Shown: positions 1-9,716, counted from the first letter of the stretch. The stretch: 64,000 nucleotides of DNA from Arenicella chitinivorans (GCF_014651515.1 NZ_BMXA01000002.1:496001-560000), one strand, 5' to 3'. Numbers and translations: made by a program. The notes: generated by a model from the sequence alone, not told the origin.

Positions 1-191
1 CCACTGAATCGCTGGCCGCAGTAGGTGCACGCATCACTTTGAAACGGAAGTTCGGGGTAACACCTTGTGCAACAGGGAAGCGCAGTGTTAGCGAGCGGTG
101 ATTTACATTCGATGCACGTTTTTGGCGTCAACCAGTTTAATAATTTTTTAAGACGAGTGTTGCGAAACTCTTTGTAAAGTGTAGAATCCAT
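1..191 (-). CDS. comF: ComF family protein, N-terminal part (runs off the left edge)
   Basis: The reading frame starts at the ATG at 191-189 and is open to the window edge, giving 63 codons. The visible part holds a zinc-ribbon-like set of cysteines (CIEC, then CCTRC, then CTYC), the usual start of ComF phosphoribosyltransferase-like proteins, which are tied to DNA uptake in Haemophilus. The catalytic PRTase part would lie outside the window. comF is commonly found divergent from bioB in gammaproteobacteria, which supports the call. An AAGGAG sequence lies about 12 nt before the start, rather far away. The BirA operator at 172-203 covers the start codon, so biotin status may affect this gene too (inference). 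Confidence 0.8.
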   Translation of the reverse strand, partial: MDSTLYKEFRNTRLKKLLNWLTPKTCIECKSPLANTALPCCTRCYPELPFQSDACTYCGQRFS

Positions 192-203
192 TTTGGTTTA
201 CAG
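172..203 (+). promoter_or_regulatory. BirA (biotin repressor) operator
   Basis: TTGTAAAGT (172-180) and GGTTTACAG (195-203) are separated by 14 nt. The known BirA operator is TTGTAAACC-N14/15-GGTTTACAA, so seven of nine bases match on the left half and eight of nine on the right, with the expected spacing. It sits directly upstream of bioB, overlaps the likely -35 element of the bio promoter and covers the comF start codon. Confidence 0.85.
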
Positions 204-226
204 CTCCTTGCTGTCGTTTGTATTTA
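197..226 (+). promoter_or_regulatory. Sigma-70-type promoter of the bio operon
   Basis: A -35-like TTTACA (197-202) is followed after 18 bp by a -10-like TATTTA (221-226). The -35 lies inside the right half of the BirA operator, as expected for repression by holo-BirA. The transcript would have a leader of about 90 nt before bioB. The -10 is a weak match, so this is inferred mainly from the operator position. Confidence 0.5.
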
Positions 227-324
227 ACCTGATCTGAGCGAGTTGTCGTTGCCGGCGGCGTGTCTTTGAAGCCACGCTTGGTGCGACGGAAATCCTTATC
301 CTGATCAAACCACCAAATAATACC

Positions 325-1308
325 ATGCTTAATCCGCAACCACAGGATCCGTTAATCGTCGTGGAACCCAGCCGACCACGTTGGTCTGATGACGACGTTC
401 TTGCCTTATATGAAAAACCGTTCAATGATTTGGTTTTTGAGGCGCAGTCAGTGCATCGAGCTCACTTCGATCCGAATCAAGTGCAACTAAGCAGTTTGTT
501 GAGCATTAAAACCGGTGCGTGCCCTGAAGACTGTAAATATTGCCCCCAAAGTGCACGCTATAAGACAGGTTTGCAGGCTGAGCGATTGATGCGGCTGGAA
601 AACATCGTGTCTGCGGCCAAGCAGGCTAAGCAAGCCGGCGCCACGCGATTTTGTATGGGAGCGGCTTGGCGGAGTCCAAAAGATAAAGACCTGAGCGTTG
701 TCGAGGACGCAATCCGTCAAGTGAAAGAATTGGGAATGGAGACCTGTGCCACGCTGGGTATGCTGGATGATGAGCAAGCAGCGCGTTTGCGTTCAGCAGG
801 CTTGGATTACTACAACCACAATCTGGATACTTCAGAATCCTTTTATTCAGAGATAATCACGACACGCACGTTTCAAGATCGGTTGGATACATTGGAGCGC
901 GTACGAGGTGCAGGTATAAACGTTTGCAGCGGCGGCATTGTTGGAATGGGGGAGACCCGCCGAGATCGCGCTAGTATGTTGGCGACGCTTGCCAGTCTGC
1001 CAGAACCGCCGCAAAGTGTGCCGATCAATAATCTTATCCGGGTCGCCGGTACACCGCTTGAGGATTCAGAACCGGTTGACGAGTTTGAGTTTGTCCGTAC
1101 CGTCGCTGTGGCTCGAATTACCATGCCCAAGTCCTATGTGCGATTATCAGCAGGGCGTGAAGCCATGAACGATCAAATGCAATCGCTCTGCTTTCTGGCT
1201 GGCGCGAACTCGATCTTCTACGGCGAGGAGTTGTTGACAACAGGGAATGCGAGTGTCGCGCATGACAAGGCGTTGCTCAGCAATCTAGGAATGGCCGTCG
1301 AAGTCTAG
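325..1308 (+). CDS. bioB: Biotin synthase (radical SAM)
   Basis: Inserts sulfur into dethiobiotin to make biotin, the last step of the pathway, using a [4Fe-4S] radical-SAM cluster and a [2Fe-2S] cluster as sulfur donor. The radical-SAM motif CxxxCxxC is seen as C66, C70, C73, followed by PQSARY as in BioB. Later BioB landmarks include the YNHNLDTS and ETCATLGML segments and the C-terminal [12 protein letters not shown] segment. At 327 residues it fits the family. It is the first gene of bioBFHCD, 14 bp ahead of bioF, behind a BirA operator. The ATG at 325 has only a weak ribosome site; it is chosen because the N-terminal extension before the conserved core is short. Confidence 0.97.
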   Translation: MLNPQPQDPLIVVEPSRPRWSDDDVLALYEKPFNDLVFEAQSVHRAHFDPNQVQLSSLLSIKTGACPEDCKYCPQSARYKTGLQAERLMRLENIVSAAKQAKQAGATRFCMGAAWRSPKDKDLSVVEDAIRQVKELGMETCATLGMLDDEQAARLRSAGLDYYNHNLDTSESFYSEIITTRTFQDRLDTLERVRGAGINVCSGGIVGMGETRRDRASMLATLASLPEPPQSVPINNLIRVAGTPLEDSEPVDEFEFVRTVAVARITMPKSYVRLSAGREAMNDQMQSLCFLAGANSIFYGEELLTTGNASVAHDKALLSNLGMAVEV

Positions 1309-1322
1309 CTTCCTTTATATAG

Positions 1323-2516
1323 ATGTTTTCTAACTGGTCGGATTTCGTTATTGGTCAGCGGCAAGAGCGCGATGCAGCCGGTTTGTGGCGTGAACGGCGC
1401 GAATTAACCTCGCCGCAATCGGTGTCCTGTGTCGTCGGTGGGCGAGACCTGATTAATTTTTCCAGTAATGATTATTTGGGCTTAGCAAATAATCCCGCGT
1501 TAAAGCAGGTCACGGCCTCGGCTGTTACTCGCTGGGGCGTTGGTGCTGGGGCGTCGCATCTGGTGTGTGGTCACCAATCACCGCATGAAAATCTCGAAGC
1601 CGACATCGCAAGCCTCGTTGGCGCAGAGCGTACGCTTTTGTTTTCAACCGGGTATATGGCAAACCTTGGCGTGGTGTCCGCACTGCTCGCACGAGGTGAT
1701 GTGATCCTGCAAGACAAGTTAAACCACGCCTCTATTATCGATGCGGGCGTATTGAGTTCGGCCACGAGTCTGCGGTATGCACACGGTGATGCGAACCACG
1801 CGCGAAAAAGGTTAGCAACGTTTACGTCGCGCAGGCAGCGTTGCATGTTGGTGAGCGACACCATATTTAGCATGGATGGTGATGTTGCGCCTGTCGTTGA
1901 TCTTAAGCGTTTGGCGGATGAAGTCGGTGCGCTGTTAGTATTGGATGACGCGCATGGTTTTGGTGTGTGTGGAGAACGCGGTGCGGGTACCTTGGAGTCG
2001 CTTGGGTTGAATCCGCGCGACAATGTTCTAATGATTGGGACGCTGGGCAAAGCTGTGGGTGGGTTTGGTGCGTTCGTTGCTGGTGATGCGGACTTAATCG
2101 CCCATATTGAGCAATTTGCCCGAAGTTACGTGTACACCACGGCGGTGCCCGCATACGTGGCCGAAACAAATCGGGCGGCGGTGAAAGTGATCGCTGGAAC
2201 ACGTGGTGATCATCTGCGCGCTAGGTTGGACTCGAATATTACCTTGTTTCGGCAATTGGCCAAGTTGCATGGCCTAACTCTGGGCGCGTCTCGATCCGCG
2301 ATTCAGCCGATACAGGTCGGCTGCGAGCACCAGGTCGTGAAGATCAGTCAACGCTTGGAGCATATGGGTTTCTGGGTGGTTGCGATTCGGCCGCCAACGG
2401 TCCCCAAGGGGACCGCACGATTGCGCGTTAGCTTATGTGCATCTCACACGGACAGTCAAATTGAAGCGTTGGTCCAGGCGCTTGCCACAACCTTGCACGA
2501 GGTGCTCAATGTCTGA
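1323..2516 (+). CDS. bioF: 8-amino-7-oxononanoate synthase
   Basis: PLP enzyme that condenses pimeloyl-ACP/CoA with L-alanine to give 8-amino-7-oxononanoate, the first step of ring assembly in biotin synthesis. It is a fold-type I aminotransferase of 397 residues with NFSSNDYLGLA near residue 45, the PLP-contact segment LDDAHGFGV and the Schiff-base lysine K243 in GTLGKAVGG. It lies between bioB and bioH, and its stop codon overlaps the bioH start by 8 nt, which suggests translational coupling. Confidence 0.96.
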   Translation: MFSNWSDFVIGQRQERDAAGLWRERRELTSPQSVSCVVGGRDLINFSSNDYLGLANNPALKQVTASAVTRWGVGAGASHLVCGHQSPHENLEADIASLVGAERTLLFSTGYMANLGVVSALLARGDVILQDKLNHASIIDAGVLSSATSLRYAHGDANHARKRLATFTSRRQRCMLVSDTIFSMDGDVAPVVDLKRLADEVGALLVLDDAHGFGVCGERGAGTLESLGLNPRDNVLMIGTLGKAVGGFGAFVAGDADLIAHIEQFARSYVYTTAVPAYVAETNRAAVKVIAGTRGDHLRARLDSNITLFRQLAKLHGLTLGASRSAIQPIQVGCEHQVVKISQRLEHMGFWVVAIRPPTVPKGTARLRVSLCASHTDSQIEALVQALATTLHEVLNV

Positions 2517-3288
2517 GTTCCGCGACGTCGTTTTGGTGCATGGTTGGGGTTTAAATTCCGCCGTTTGGGTTAAATTCTCGGCTGCTTTATCTGAAATGCG
2601 GCCTGAATTGCGTATCCATCATCTAGATTTACCCGGCTACGGTAGTCGGATCGATAGTGCGTTGCCGAACAGTTTTGAGTCGTTGGCTGAGCAGTGCCGG
2701 AAACGGGTACCAGATAATGCAATCTGGGTTGGCTGGTCTCTTGGGGGTATGCTCGCACTAGAAGCGGCCCTGCAAGCTCAGCCAAGCGTGGTTACAGGGT
2801 TAGTGTTGATCGGTGCCAGTGCCAAGTTCGTCGAGTCTGATGATTGGCGCTACGGTGTTCAATTAGCAACATTTCATAAGTTTGCTGATGCGCTTGGCCG
2901 CGATTACTGCGCCATGCTAGAGCGCTTTTTGTTGATGCAAACGGGTTCAGTACAAGGAGCGCGTGATCAGGTTAGGCAGATAGTCGAACTGGTGAGTGGC
3001 CATCCGGCACCGGCTCTGGCGACATTGCGCTGGGGGCTTGAGTGTCTTGAGCGAGTGGATTTGCGAGACCGATTATCGGAGCTCGCGATACCTGCGCGAG
3101 TGATTTCGGGGCGCTTGGATCGGGTGGCACACCCTGAAGCGGGCATGCAACTGGCGAGGGCATTGCGCTGTCCATATGTTGAACTGCACAGTGGGCATGC
3201 TCCGTTTCTATCTCATCAGCGAGAAGTTATAGATGTGGTGCATTCCCTAATTGTTGATGTCAAAGCAGCCGAGAGATCGCGTGTATGA
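2509..3288 (+). CDS. bioH: Pimeloyl-ACP methyl ester esterase
   Basis: Alpha/beta hydrolase that removes the methyl group from pimeloyl-ACP methyl ester, closing the BioC-BioH route to the pimelate moiety. The start MSEF at 2509 is preferred over an in-frame start 43 codons upstream, because that extension would lie inside bioF and BioH proteins begin just before the VHGWG oxyanion motif. The triad is S77 (GWSLGG), D204 (GRLDR) and H230 (SGHAPF). Length 259 fits E. coli BioH (256). The gene overlaps bioF by 8 nt and bioC by 4 nt (ATGA). Confidence 0.95.
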   Translation: MSEFRDVVLVHGWGLNSAVWVKFSAALSEMRPELRIHHLDLPGYGSRIDSALPNSFESLAEQCRKRVPDNAIWVGWSLGGMLALEAALQAQPSVVTGLVLIGASAKFVESDDWRYGVQLATFHKFADALGRDYCAMLERFLLMQTGSVQGARDQVRQIVELVSGHPAPALATLRWGLECLERVDLRDRLSELAIPARVISGRLDRVAHPEAGMQLARALRCPYVELHSGHAPFLSHQREVIDVVHSLIVDVKAAERSRV

Positions 3289-4082
3289 AAAAGTCGCGGA
3301 TTCAGCGCCAGTTTGATCATGGTGCAGCGCAATATGACGTGCTTGGCAGCCTTCAGCAACAGATACTTGCTGACCTGCTACAAACAGCCATTGCGCCGAG
3401 TGCGTTGGCAGTGGATCTGGGTTGCGGAACGGGTCAAGGCTTAGCAATACTGGCGGCTGCCGGTCATGAGCAGCTGGTCGGAATCGATATCGCACCGGCG
3501 ATGCTCACGCATGCGCGCCATCGAGTTCCGCAGGCCGGCGTGGTATTGGCTGACATCGAGGCGGTTCCCCTGCCAGAGGCCTGCGCGGATCTGGTGGTGT
3601 CCAGCTCAGCATTACAATGGTGTGACTTGAAACTTGCGTTGGCAGAGGCGGTGCGGATCACTAGGCCCGGTGGACGTTTGCTTATTAGTACCTTCACACG
3701 TGGCACGCTGTCTGCCTGGCGATCGCTCTGGGGAATTCAGGATGATGGATGGTTTGTCACGCCGACTGGTATCCGCGACTGTCTTGCGAGTTTAGAATTA
3801 CAGTCGTTCGAGATCCAGACTGAGGTATATCGTCCACGCTTCAGGTCGTTTGCGGATGCGGTTGCTAGCATTCGTGGTTTGGGTGCAGGTGCAACGAATC
3901 AGGCTGGTCTAATGTCGCCAAATAGGTATCGCCAAATCCGTCGGCATGTAGAAGCAGAAATTGCGCAAGAGGGATTCTTTGTGCTGCCTTATCACGTGAC
4001 CCGAGTCTTTGCTGTTAAGCGTGGGTCAGCAATCAATCGGTACATCCCCAAGGTAGCGATATGTCAACAAACTTCTTTGTAA
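3285..4082 (+). CDS. bioC: Malonyl-ACP O-methyltransferase
   Basis: SAM-dependent methyltransferase that caps malonyl-ACP so that fatty-acid synthesis can build the pimeloyl chain; BioH later removes the methyl. It starts with the BioC-typical segment of basic residues then FDHGAAQYD, and has the SAM motif VDLGCGTGQG at residues 43-52 and the post-I acidic VGIDIAPAML. Length is 265. It overlaps bioH by 4 nt and its 3' end overlaps bioD by 22 nt, so the last residues are specific to this reading and poorly conserved. Confidence 0.94.
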   Translation: MKKSRIQRQFDHGAAQYDVLGSLQQQILADLLQTAIAPSALAVDLGCGTGQGLAILAAAGHEQLVGIDIAPAMLTHARHRVPQAGVVLADIEAVPLPEACADLVVSSSALQWCDLKLALAEAVRITRPGGRLLISTFTRGTLSAWRSLWGIQDDGWFVTPTGIRDCLASLELQSFEIQTEVYRPRFRSFADAVASIRGLGAGATNQAGLMSPNRYRQIRRHVEAEIAQEGFFVLPYHVTRVFAVKRGSAINRYIPKVAICQQTSL

Positions 4083-4768
4083 CTGGCACTGACACAGATG
4101 TCGGAAAAACCTTCATCACCGCATTGTTGTTGCGCACGTTGTCGGCTCAAGGGCACAACGTCGTTGGTTTGAAACCGATTGCTAGCGGTTTTGAGCTGGT
4201 CGACGGCGCATGGCGAAATGCCGATGTTGATCAGCTGTGCGCGGCATCCTCGTGCAATCTACCGTTGGAGCGGGTTAATCGATACGGGTTTAAGCCGGCT
4301 ATCGCACCGCATATTGCTGCTGCAATGGAGGGTGTTGAGCTCGATTTCGGCTTGGTGTCGGATGACGTGAGATATGCTAGACAGCGGGCGGATTGGGTCT
4401 TGGTCGAAGGCGTTGGCGGCTGGCATGTGCCACTGAGTATGCGCAATACTGAGTCGGAGGCCAGTATCGCGGGGTTGGCATCTCGGCTGGGTCTGCCAGT
4501 CATTCTGGTTGTTGGAATGCGCCTAGGTTGCTTGAACCATGCATTGCTTACCGTCGATGCGATTAAAGCCAGTGGTGTGCGGTTGGCTGGCTGGGTGGCG
4601 AACCACGTAACACCCGATTTCGAGTGCGCGGCTGAGAATCGAGAAACACTGGTGGCAAGAATTGCTGCGCCGCTGCTGTTTGAAGTGCCGTTTGCAAGCC
4701 AGGAAGCGGATGTCGAGGTGCAAATCCGAGCTGGGATGGACTGGGTCGAAGCACTTCGTGCGGTCTAA
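4061..4768 (+). CDS. bioD: Dethiobiotin synthetase
   Basis: ATP-dependent enzyme that forms the ureido ring of dethiobiotin from 7,8-diaminononanoate and CO2. The P-loop GTDTDVGKT (residues 8-16) is characteristic, followed by KPIASG and the switch-like segment LVEGVGGWHVP. Length is 235. It is the last gene of the operon and begins 22 nt inside bioC. No bioA (the aminotransferase that makes the substrate) lies in the window, so it must be elsewhere. A hairpin terminator follows at 4832. Confidence 0.96.
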   Translation: MSTNFFVTGTDTDVGKTFITALLLRTLSAQGHNVVGLKPIASGFELVDGAWRNADVDQLCAASSCNLPLERVNRYGFKPAIAPHIAAAMEGVELDFGLVSDDVRYARQRADWVLVEGVGGWHVPLSMRNTESEASIAGLASRLGLPVILVVGMRLGCLNHALLTVDAIKASGVRLAGWVANHVTPDFECAAENRETLVARIAAPLLFEVPFASQEADVEVQIRAGMDWVEALRAV

Positions 4769-4831
4769 CTTTTTGTTAAGATTAGCGGCTTAATTTGTTG
4801 ATGCTCAAGTGTGCCTGTGATACCTTTCCAC

Positions 4832-4853
4832 CGCCCCGATTTGGGCGTTTTTT
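4832..4853 (+). terminator. Rho-independent terminator after bioD
   Basis: Stem CGCCC/GGGCG with a 6-nt loop followed by six T, 63 bp after the bioD stop. It closes the bio operon. Confidence 0.6.
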
Positions 4854-5074
4854 GGGTTTTTGTTGGACCTGATTCGACGCGACTCGGTGGTCATCACTAA
4901 GGTGAAAGACGCAACAAATCATAATGATAATATCCAACAGCGAGATAATCGGTGTTCGGTTCGCGACAGTCTGACGCAAAACAGGCTCGGTTGTCGCCGG
5001 TTTGGTTTTTTCTAAGCTGTTGAATTGATTGCCTTTATTGTCCAAACAATATTTTAATTGGAGTACCTCTAATT
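4854..5074. other. Intergenic region upstream of the cox genes
   Basis: With the terminator before it, this is a gene-free stretch of about 300 bp between bioD and coxB. It must carry the cox promoter, but I see no unambiguous -35/-10 pair or regulator site. A GGAG lies about 11 nt before the coxB ATG. The only open frame here is a low-complexity reverse one with no recognisable content. Confidence 0.4.
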
Positions 5075-6334
5075 ATGGTGTTTTCTCAACACGCTAGACT
5101 GGCCGTCAAATTAGGCGCGCTTGGTTCGCTACTAGCAATATCTTTATTCAGCGGTTTGGCTTGGGCTGAATATCGTTTGAACTTCCAGGACCCGGTTACT
5201 CAAGTGGCACGGGACATTTATTGGCTGCACATGGTCATTTTTTACATTTGTGTGGGCATTTTTGTTGGTGTGTTCGGCGTTATGTTTTACTCGATTTTCA
5301 AACACCGTAAGAGCAAAAACTACGTGCCTGCGCAATTCAGCCACAGCACCACAGTTGAAATCGTTTGGACCGTTATCCCATTTTTGATTCTGGTGGTTAT
5401 GGCGATTCCTGCGACAAAAGTGCTGATCGACATGGAAGACACCACCAAGTCTGATCTCACGATCAAGATCACTGGTTATCAGTGGAAATGGGGTTACGAG
5501 TACTTAGACAGTGGTATTAGCTTTTACAGCACGCTGTCCACGCCACGTGCGCAGATTGATCAGTTCGATAAAGAGAATACGCAAGAACAAGGTGAAAACT
5601 ATTTGCTGGAAACAGACAATGTGGTTGTCGTGCCTTCGGGGCGTAAAGTCCGTGCTTTGATTACCGCCAACGATGTAATTCACGCGTGGTGGATTCCAGC
5701 CTTCGGTACTAAGAAAGATGCGATTCCCGGCTATATCAACGAGTTGTGGTTCAAGGTCGACGAGGGTAAAGAAGGTTACTACCGTGGGCAATGTGCCGAA
5801 TTGTGCGGTAAAGACCACGCGTACATGCCGATTGTGGTTAAGGTGGTTACCGGGGAAGAGTTTGATGCCTGGGTTGCTGCTGGTGGTAGCTTCGATGCCT
5901 CCACGCTTGCCAGCGACGACGCGCCAAGCGCAACTGAAGCCGCTGCTGAGGCGGTGGTTGACGCCATTATTCCAGCAGCCGAAGCGAGTGACGAAGTGGT
6001 AGCTGAGCCGGTCGCTGCAAAGACCTGGACTAAAGATGAACTGATGGCAAAAGGCGAGCAGGTCTCTGCTACCTGTAATGCATGCCACGGTGTCGACGGT
6101 AAAGGGATGCCCGGTGTCTTCCCAGCAATCGCAGCAAGCCCAATCGCAACCGGCCCGGTTGACGAGCACATCAATATCGTTATGTTTGGTCGCGCTGGTA
6201 CGCCGATGGCTGCCTTTGCGGGTCAATTGAACGACGAAGAGATCGCTGCGGTGATCACGTATCAACGTAATGCATTTGGTAACGATGTTGGGGATGTGGT
6301 TTTGCCATCCGACATCAAAGCCAAGCGTAATTAA
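5075..6334 (+). CDS. coxB: Cytochrome c oxidase subunit II fused to cytochrome c
   Basis: Electron-entry subunit of an aa3/caa3-type terminal oxidase in the inner membrane. An N-terminal signal-like helix (about residues 14-31) is followed by two membrane helices (about 46-70 and 91-112) and the periplasmic cupredoxin domain. CuA ligands are all present: H203, C240, C244, H248 and M251. After an Ala/Glu-rich linker (about 265-315) comes a cytochrome c domain with CNACH at 334-338 and a downstream axial Met (PMAAF). At 419 residues it is longer than a plain subunit II because of that fusion. coxA follows 23 bp later, with a ribosome site (GTAGGAG) in the gap. Confidence 0.96.
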   Translation: MVFSQHARLAVKLGALGSLLAISLFSGLAWAEYRLNFQDPVTQVARDIYWLHMVIFYICVGIFVGVFGVMFYSIFKHRKSKNYVPAQFSHSTTVEIVWTVIPFLILVVMAIPATKVLIDMEDTTKSDLTIKITGYQWKWGYEYLDSGISFYSTLSTPRAQIDQFDKENTQEQGENYLLETDNVVVVPSGRKVRALITANDVIHAWWIPAFGTKKDAIPGYINELWFKVDEGKEGYYRGQCAELCGKDHAYMPIVVKVVTGEEFDAWVAAGGSFDASTLASDDAPSATEAAAEAVVDAIIPAAEASDEVVAEPVAAKTWTKDELMAKGEQVSATCNACHGVDGKGMPGVFPAIAASPIATGPVDEHINIVMFGRAGTPMAAFAGQLNDEEIAAVITYQRNAFGNDVGDVVLPSDIKAKRN

Positions 6335-6357
6335 GCTTAGAGAGTAGGAGAATAACC

Positions 6358-7941
6358 ATGTCACACGCAGCAGCGGCGCACGATCATCACGATCATGATC
6401 ACCATATGCCAACTGGTTTCAAGCGTTGGTTTATGTCTACCAACCACAAAGATATCGGTACTTTATATCTGATTTTTTCGCTGACCATGTTGTTTGTTGG
6501 CGGCGCCATGGCTCTGGTAATCCGCGCAGAACTTTGGCAGCCGGGTCTGCAATTTGTTGATCCACACTTTTTTAATCAAATGACCACTGTGCACGCACTG
6601 ATTATGGTGTTTGGTGCAGTTATGCCGGGCTTTGTGGGTTTCGCAAACTGGATGCTGCCACTCATGGTTGGTGCACCAGACATGGCACTGCCACGGATGA
6701 ATAACTGGAGTTTCTGGATTCTGCCGTTCGCGTTCAGTATTCTGCTATTAAGCTTCTTCGTTCCAGGCGGTGCACCAGCTTCTGGTTGGACTCTTTATGC
6801 GCCACTGACGATTCAAGGCGGCATGAGTGTGGACATGGGGATCGTGGCAATTCACATGATGGGTATCTCATCCATCATGGGCGCGATCAATGTGATCGTA
6901 ACAGTATTGAACATGCGTGCGCCTGGCATGACACTGATGAAGATGCCGATGTTCGTATGGACCTGGCTGATCACGGCATTCTTGTTGATTGCAGTAATGC
7001 CTGTTTTCGCTGGCGCGGTGACCATGTTGCTGACAGATCGTCACTTCGGCACGGCCTTCTTCAATCCAGCCGGCGGTGGTGACCCTGTGTTGTACCAGCA
7101 CATTTTCTGGTTCTTCGGTCACCCTGAGGTGTACATCATGATCTTGCCGGCGTTCGGCATTATCTCGCACATCATTCCGACCTTTGCGCGCAAACCATTA
7201 TTCGGTTATAGCTCCATGGTGTTTGCGACCGCGGCTATCGCGTTCCTGTCGTTCATCGTTTGGGCGCACCACATGTTTACCGTTGGTATGCCGTTGCAAG
7301 GTGAGCTGTTCTTTATGTACGCAACCATGCTGATCTCAGTACCAACTGGTGTGAAGGTATTTAACTGGGTGACCACCATGTGGCGCGGGTCGATGTCCTT
7401 TGAAACCCCTATGTTGTACGCTATTGGCGTGGTGTTCCTGTTCACTATGGGGGGATTGTCCGGCTTGATGTTGGCCATTACACCGGCGGACTTCCAGTAC
7501 CACGATACCTATTTTGTAGTGGCGCACTTTCACTATGTGTTGTTTGCCGGTGCGGTGATGGCGATGATGGGTGGTACCTACTACTGGCTGCCTAAGTGGA
7601 CCGGGCATATGTACAACGAGACTTTGGGTAAGATCCACTTCTGGATTACTGCCATCGCGTTTAATATCACGTTCTTCCCGCAACACTTTTTAGGCCTTGC
7701 AGGTATGCCGCGCCGCTACGCGGATTACCCAATCCAATTCACAGAATTTAATCAAGTTTCGTCATTCGGCGCATTTGTTTTGGGATTCTCACAACTGTTG
7801 TTCGTCTACATCATTATTTCAACGGTGCGCGGCGGTAAAAAAGCCACTGCAGAAGTTTGGGATAATCCAGAAGGTCTGGAATGGACGGTGCCTAGTCCGG
7901 CTCCTTTCCACACGTTTGATGAGCCACCAACAGTAAAATAG
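6358..7941 (+). CDS. coxA: Cytochrome c oxidase subunit I
   Basis: Catalytic heme-copper oxidase subunit with twelve predicted helices over 527 residues, reducing O2 and pumping protons. Heme a ligand H79 lies in TTVHALIM. CuB and cross-linked tyrosine are in FGHPEVY, followed by the HH pair in WAHHMFTVG. The heme a3/heme a histidines are in VAHFHYVLF. The N-terminus is unusually His/Asp rich (HDHHDHDHH at residues 8-16), a possible metal-binding tail or just lineage-specific. It belongs to the coxB-coxA-small gene-ctaG-coxC cluster. Confidence 0.97.
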   Translation: MSHAAAAHDHHDHDHHMPTGFKRWFMSTNHKDIGTLYLIFSLTMLFVGGAMALVIRAELWQPGLQFVDPHFFNQMTTVHALIMVFGAVMPGFVGFANWMLPLMVGAPDMALPRMNNWSFWILPFAFSILLLSFFVPGGAPASGWTLYAPLTIQGGMSVDMGIVAIHMMGISSIMGAINVIVTVLNMRAPGMTLMKMPMFVWTWLITAFLLIAVMPVFAGAVTMLLTDRHFGTAFFNPAGGGDPVLYQHIFWFFGHPEVYIMILPAFGIISHIIPTFARKPLFGYSSMVFATAAIAFLSFIVWAHHMFTVGMPLQGELFFMYATMLISVPTGVKVFNWVTTMWRGSMSFETPMLYAIGVVFLFTMGGLSGLMLAITPADFQYHDTYFVVAHFHYVLFAGAVMAMMGGTYYWLPKWTGHMYNETLGKIHFWITAIAFNITFFPQHFLGLAGMPRRYADYPIQFTEFNQVSSFGAFVLGFSQLLFVYIIISTVRGGKKATAEVWDNPEGLEWTVPSPAPFHTFDEPPTVK

Positions 7942-8013
7942 GCCGAGTATGCCACTGAGGCTGGTGACATAATCTGTCCTAGTCTCAGTGTCGCAGTCGA
8001 TCGAGAGGTAGTC

Positions 8014-8142
8014 GTGTCATCCGATAATTTGCCACAGCAGGAAGTTAGCAACAAAAAAAAGCGTAGCAATGCGCGTTTAGCGTTATTGATCGCGCTGATT
8101 CCCGTTGCGTTGTTTGTGGCCTCGTTTTTTATTCAACGTTAA
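8014..8142 (+). CDS. Small single-helix protein between coxA and ctaG (cytochrome oxidase small assembly-type)
   Basis: A 42-codon gene starting with GTG at 8014, preceded by a good ribosome site GAGAGG (8003-8008). A polar, lysine-rich N-terminus (about residues 1-21) precedes one hydrophobic helix (about 22-40) and a terminal QR. Its stop is 2 bp before the ctaG ATG, so it is almost certainly co-translated. Short one-helix proteins at exactly this position in proteobacterial cox operons are annotated as cytochrome oxidase small assembly proteins. The function here is inferred from position and topology, since sequence conservation is low. Confidence 0.75.
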   Translation: MSSDNLPQQEVSNKKKRSNARLALLIALIPVALFVASFFIQR

Positions 8143-8144
8143 CT

Positions 8145-8675
8145 ATGAACCGTCAATCAGGAAACATTGTCGTTAAACTGGTGCTTATTGCGATGCTGAT
8201 GTTCGGCTTCGGCTATGCACTGGTGCCTCTGTATGACGCGTTTTGTAAGATCACGGGCTTCGGTGGCAAGACCGATATTATTGAAGAGGCCGCTGCGAGC
8301 GCAATTGAGGCTAGTGATCGTGTTGTTGATGTGACGTTCACTTCACACAGTCATACCGCGTTGCCTTGGGAGTTCAAACCACTCACCGGCGCGATGAACG
8401 TTAAGGTTGGTGAGGTAAAAGACGCGGTGTTCTACGTCAAAAACTACTCGGATAAGCCGATTACCGGCATGGCCACGTTTAATGTTACTCCGCCGCGCGC
8501 AGGGTTTCATTTCAAAAAAACGGAGTGCTTTTGTTTTACCAAACAGGTTTTGCAGCCTGGCGAAGAGAAAGAAATGGCAGTTCGATTCATGCTGGATACC
8601 GAAATGCCGGATGACGTGCATGAATTGACGTTGTCCTATACATTTTTTGATAATTCAAAATATGCAGGGCAATAA
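8145..8675 (+). CDS. ctaG: Cytochrome c oxidase assembly protein CtaG/Cox11
   Basis: Membrane-anchored copper chaperone that delivers Cu to the CuB centre of subunit I. One N-terminal helix (about residues 8-28) is followed by a periplasmic immunoglobulin-like domain with the family's copper motif CFCF (in KTECFCFTKQ). Conserved ALPWEFKP and NVTPPRAGFHFKK segments are typical of Cox11. Length is 176. It starts 2 bp after the 42-residue small gene. Confidence 0.95.
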   Translation: MNRQSGNIVVKLVLIAMLMFGFGYALVPLYDAFCKITGFGGKTDIIEEAAASAIEASDRVVDVTFTSHSHTALPWEFKPLTGAMNVKVGEVKDAVFYVKNYSDKPITGMATFNVTPPRAGFHFKKTECFCFTKQVLQPGEEKEMAVRFMLDTEMPDDVHELTLSYTFFDNSKYAGQ

Positions 8676-8740
8676 TTTTAACAAGCTGGCTTAAACCAGT
8701 TACACTCGATTTAACACGGTTGACTTAAGAGGAAAACCAG

Positions 8741-9631
8741 ATGTCTTCACATTCACAAGACCATTATTTTGTCCCCGATTCTAGTGCTTACCCATTCGTG
8801 AGCTCGATCGCCTTGTTTTTCATAGCGATGGGTGCTGCCAGTATGTTGAACGGCTACGCATTCGGACCAAAAATGATGACGGTTGGTTTGATCGGAATTG
8901 CGTCCCTCATGTTCATTTGGTTTCGTAAAGTGATCATCGAGAGCCCTGCTTACAATATGGACGTAGATAAATCGTTCCGTATGGGCATGACGTGGTTCAT
9001 TTTCTCTGAGGTGATGTTCTTCGCGGCATTTTTTGGCGCGCTGTACTATTTGCGACACCTCGCAATTCCTTGGTTGGCTGAGACTGAGTTACTCTGGCCT
9101 GGTTTTGAAGCCTCGTGGCCATCTACTGGTCCGCAGGGTGCTGCATTGTTAACTGATGGTTCTGCCCCGTCCGCTGACGCTATTTCTGAAGGTACTCAAT
9201 ACGCCATCATTGACCCTTGGCATCTGCCGCTTCTAAATACGGTGTTATTGTTGGCATCAAGCGTGACTCTCACGATCGCGCATCACGCGATTCGAGAGAA
9301 TAAGCGTGGTAGCCTGATTTTTTGGTTGGCGGCCACCGTCGCTCTGGGTGCTGTGTTTTTGTTCTTCCAAGCCGAAGAGTATATTGAGGCTTATCAACAC
9401 CTTGGTTTAACCATGGGGACTGGTGTTTACGGTTCGACCTTCTTCCTATTAACTGGCTTCCATGGCTTCCATGTTTGTTTGGGTGCGTTTATTTTGCTTG
9501 TTGTATTAATTCGATGCATCAAGGGCCATTTCACCGCTGAGCGTCACTTTGCTTTTGAGGCAGGTGCTTGGTATTGGCACTTTGTGGATACCGTCTGGGT
9601 AGGTTTGTTTATCTTCGTTTATATCTTATAA
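8741..9631 (+). CDS. coxC: Cytochrome c oxidase subunit III
   Basis: Integral membrane subunit with seven predicted helices that stabilises the catalytic core. Recognisable features are the start HYFVPDSSAYPF, FFLLTGFHGFHV with a conserved glycine/histidine pattern, and the C-terminal WYWHFVDTVWVGLF. An insertion of about 40 mostly polar residues (roughly 110-150) separates two helices. Length is 296. It has its own ribosome site (AAGAGG) 65 bp after ctaG and ends at a strong terminator. Confidence 0.96.
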   Translation: MSSHSQDHYFVPDSSAYPFVSSIALFFIAMGAASMLNGYAFGPKMMTVGLIGIASLMFIWFRKVIIESPAYNMDVDKSFRMGMTWFIFSEVMFFAAFFGALYYLRHLAIPWLAETELLWPGFEASWPSTGPQGAALLTDGSAPSADAISEGTQYAIIDPWHLPLLNTVLLLASSVTLTIAHHAIRENKRGSLIFWLAATVALGAVFLFFQAEEYIEAYQHLGLTMGTGVYGSTFFLLTGFHGFHVCLGAFILLVVLIRCIKGHFTAERHFAFEAGAWYWHFVDTVWVGLFIFVYIL

Positions 9632-9650
9632 ACGCTCGAAAAAACCGCAT

Positions 9651-9680
9651 AAAAAGGGGCGCTATGGCGCCCTTTTTTTT
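9651..9680. terminator. Bidirectional terminator between coxC and the convergent small membrane gene
   Basis: Stem GGGCGC/GCGCCC (9657-9662 and 9667-9672) with a TATG loop, flanked by five A on the left and eight T on the right. It can therefore terminate transcription from both sides. Confidence 0.85.
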
Positions 9681-9716
9681 GTCTACGTGCTAATTTTAAG
9701 GTGTATGTGAATGTCT

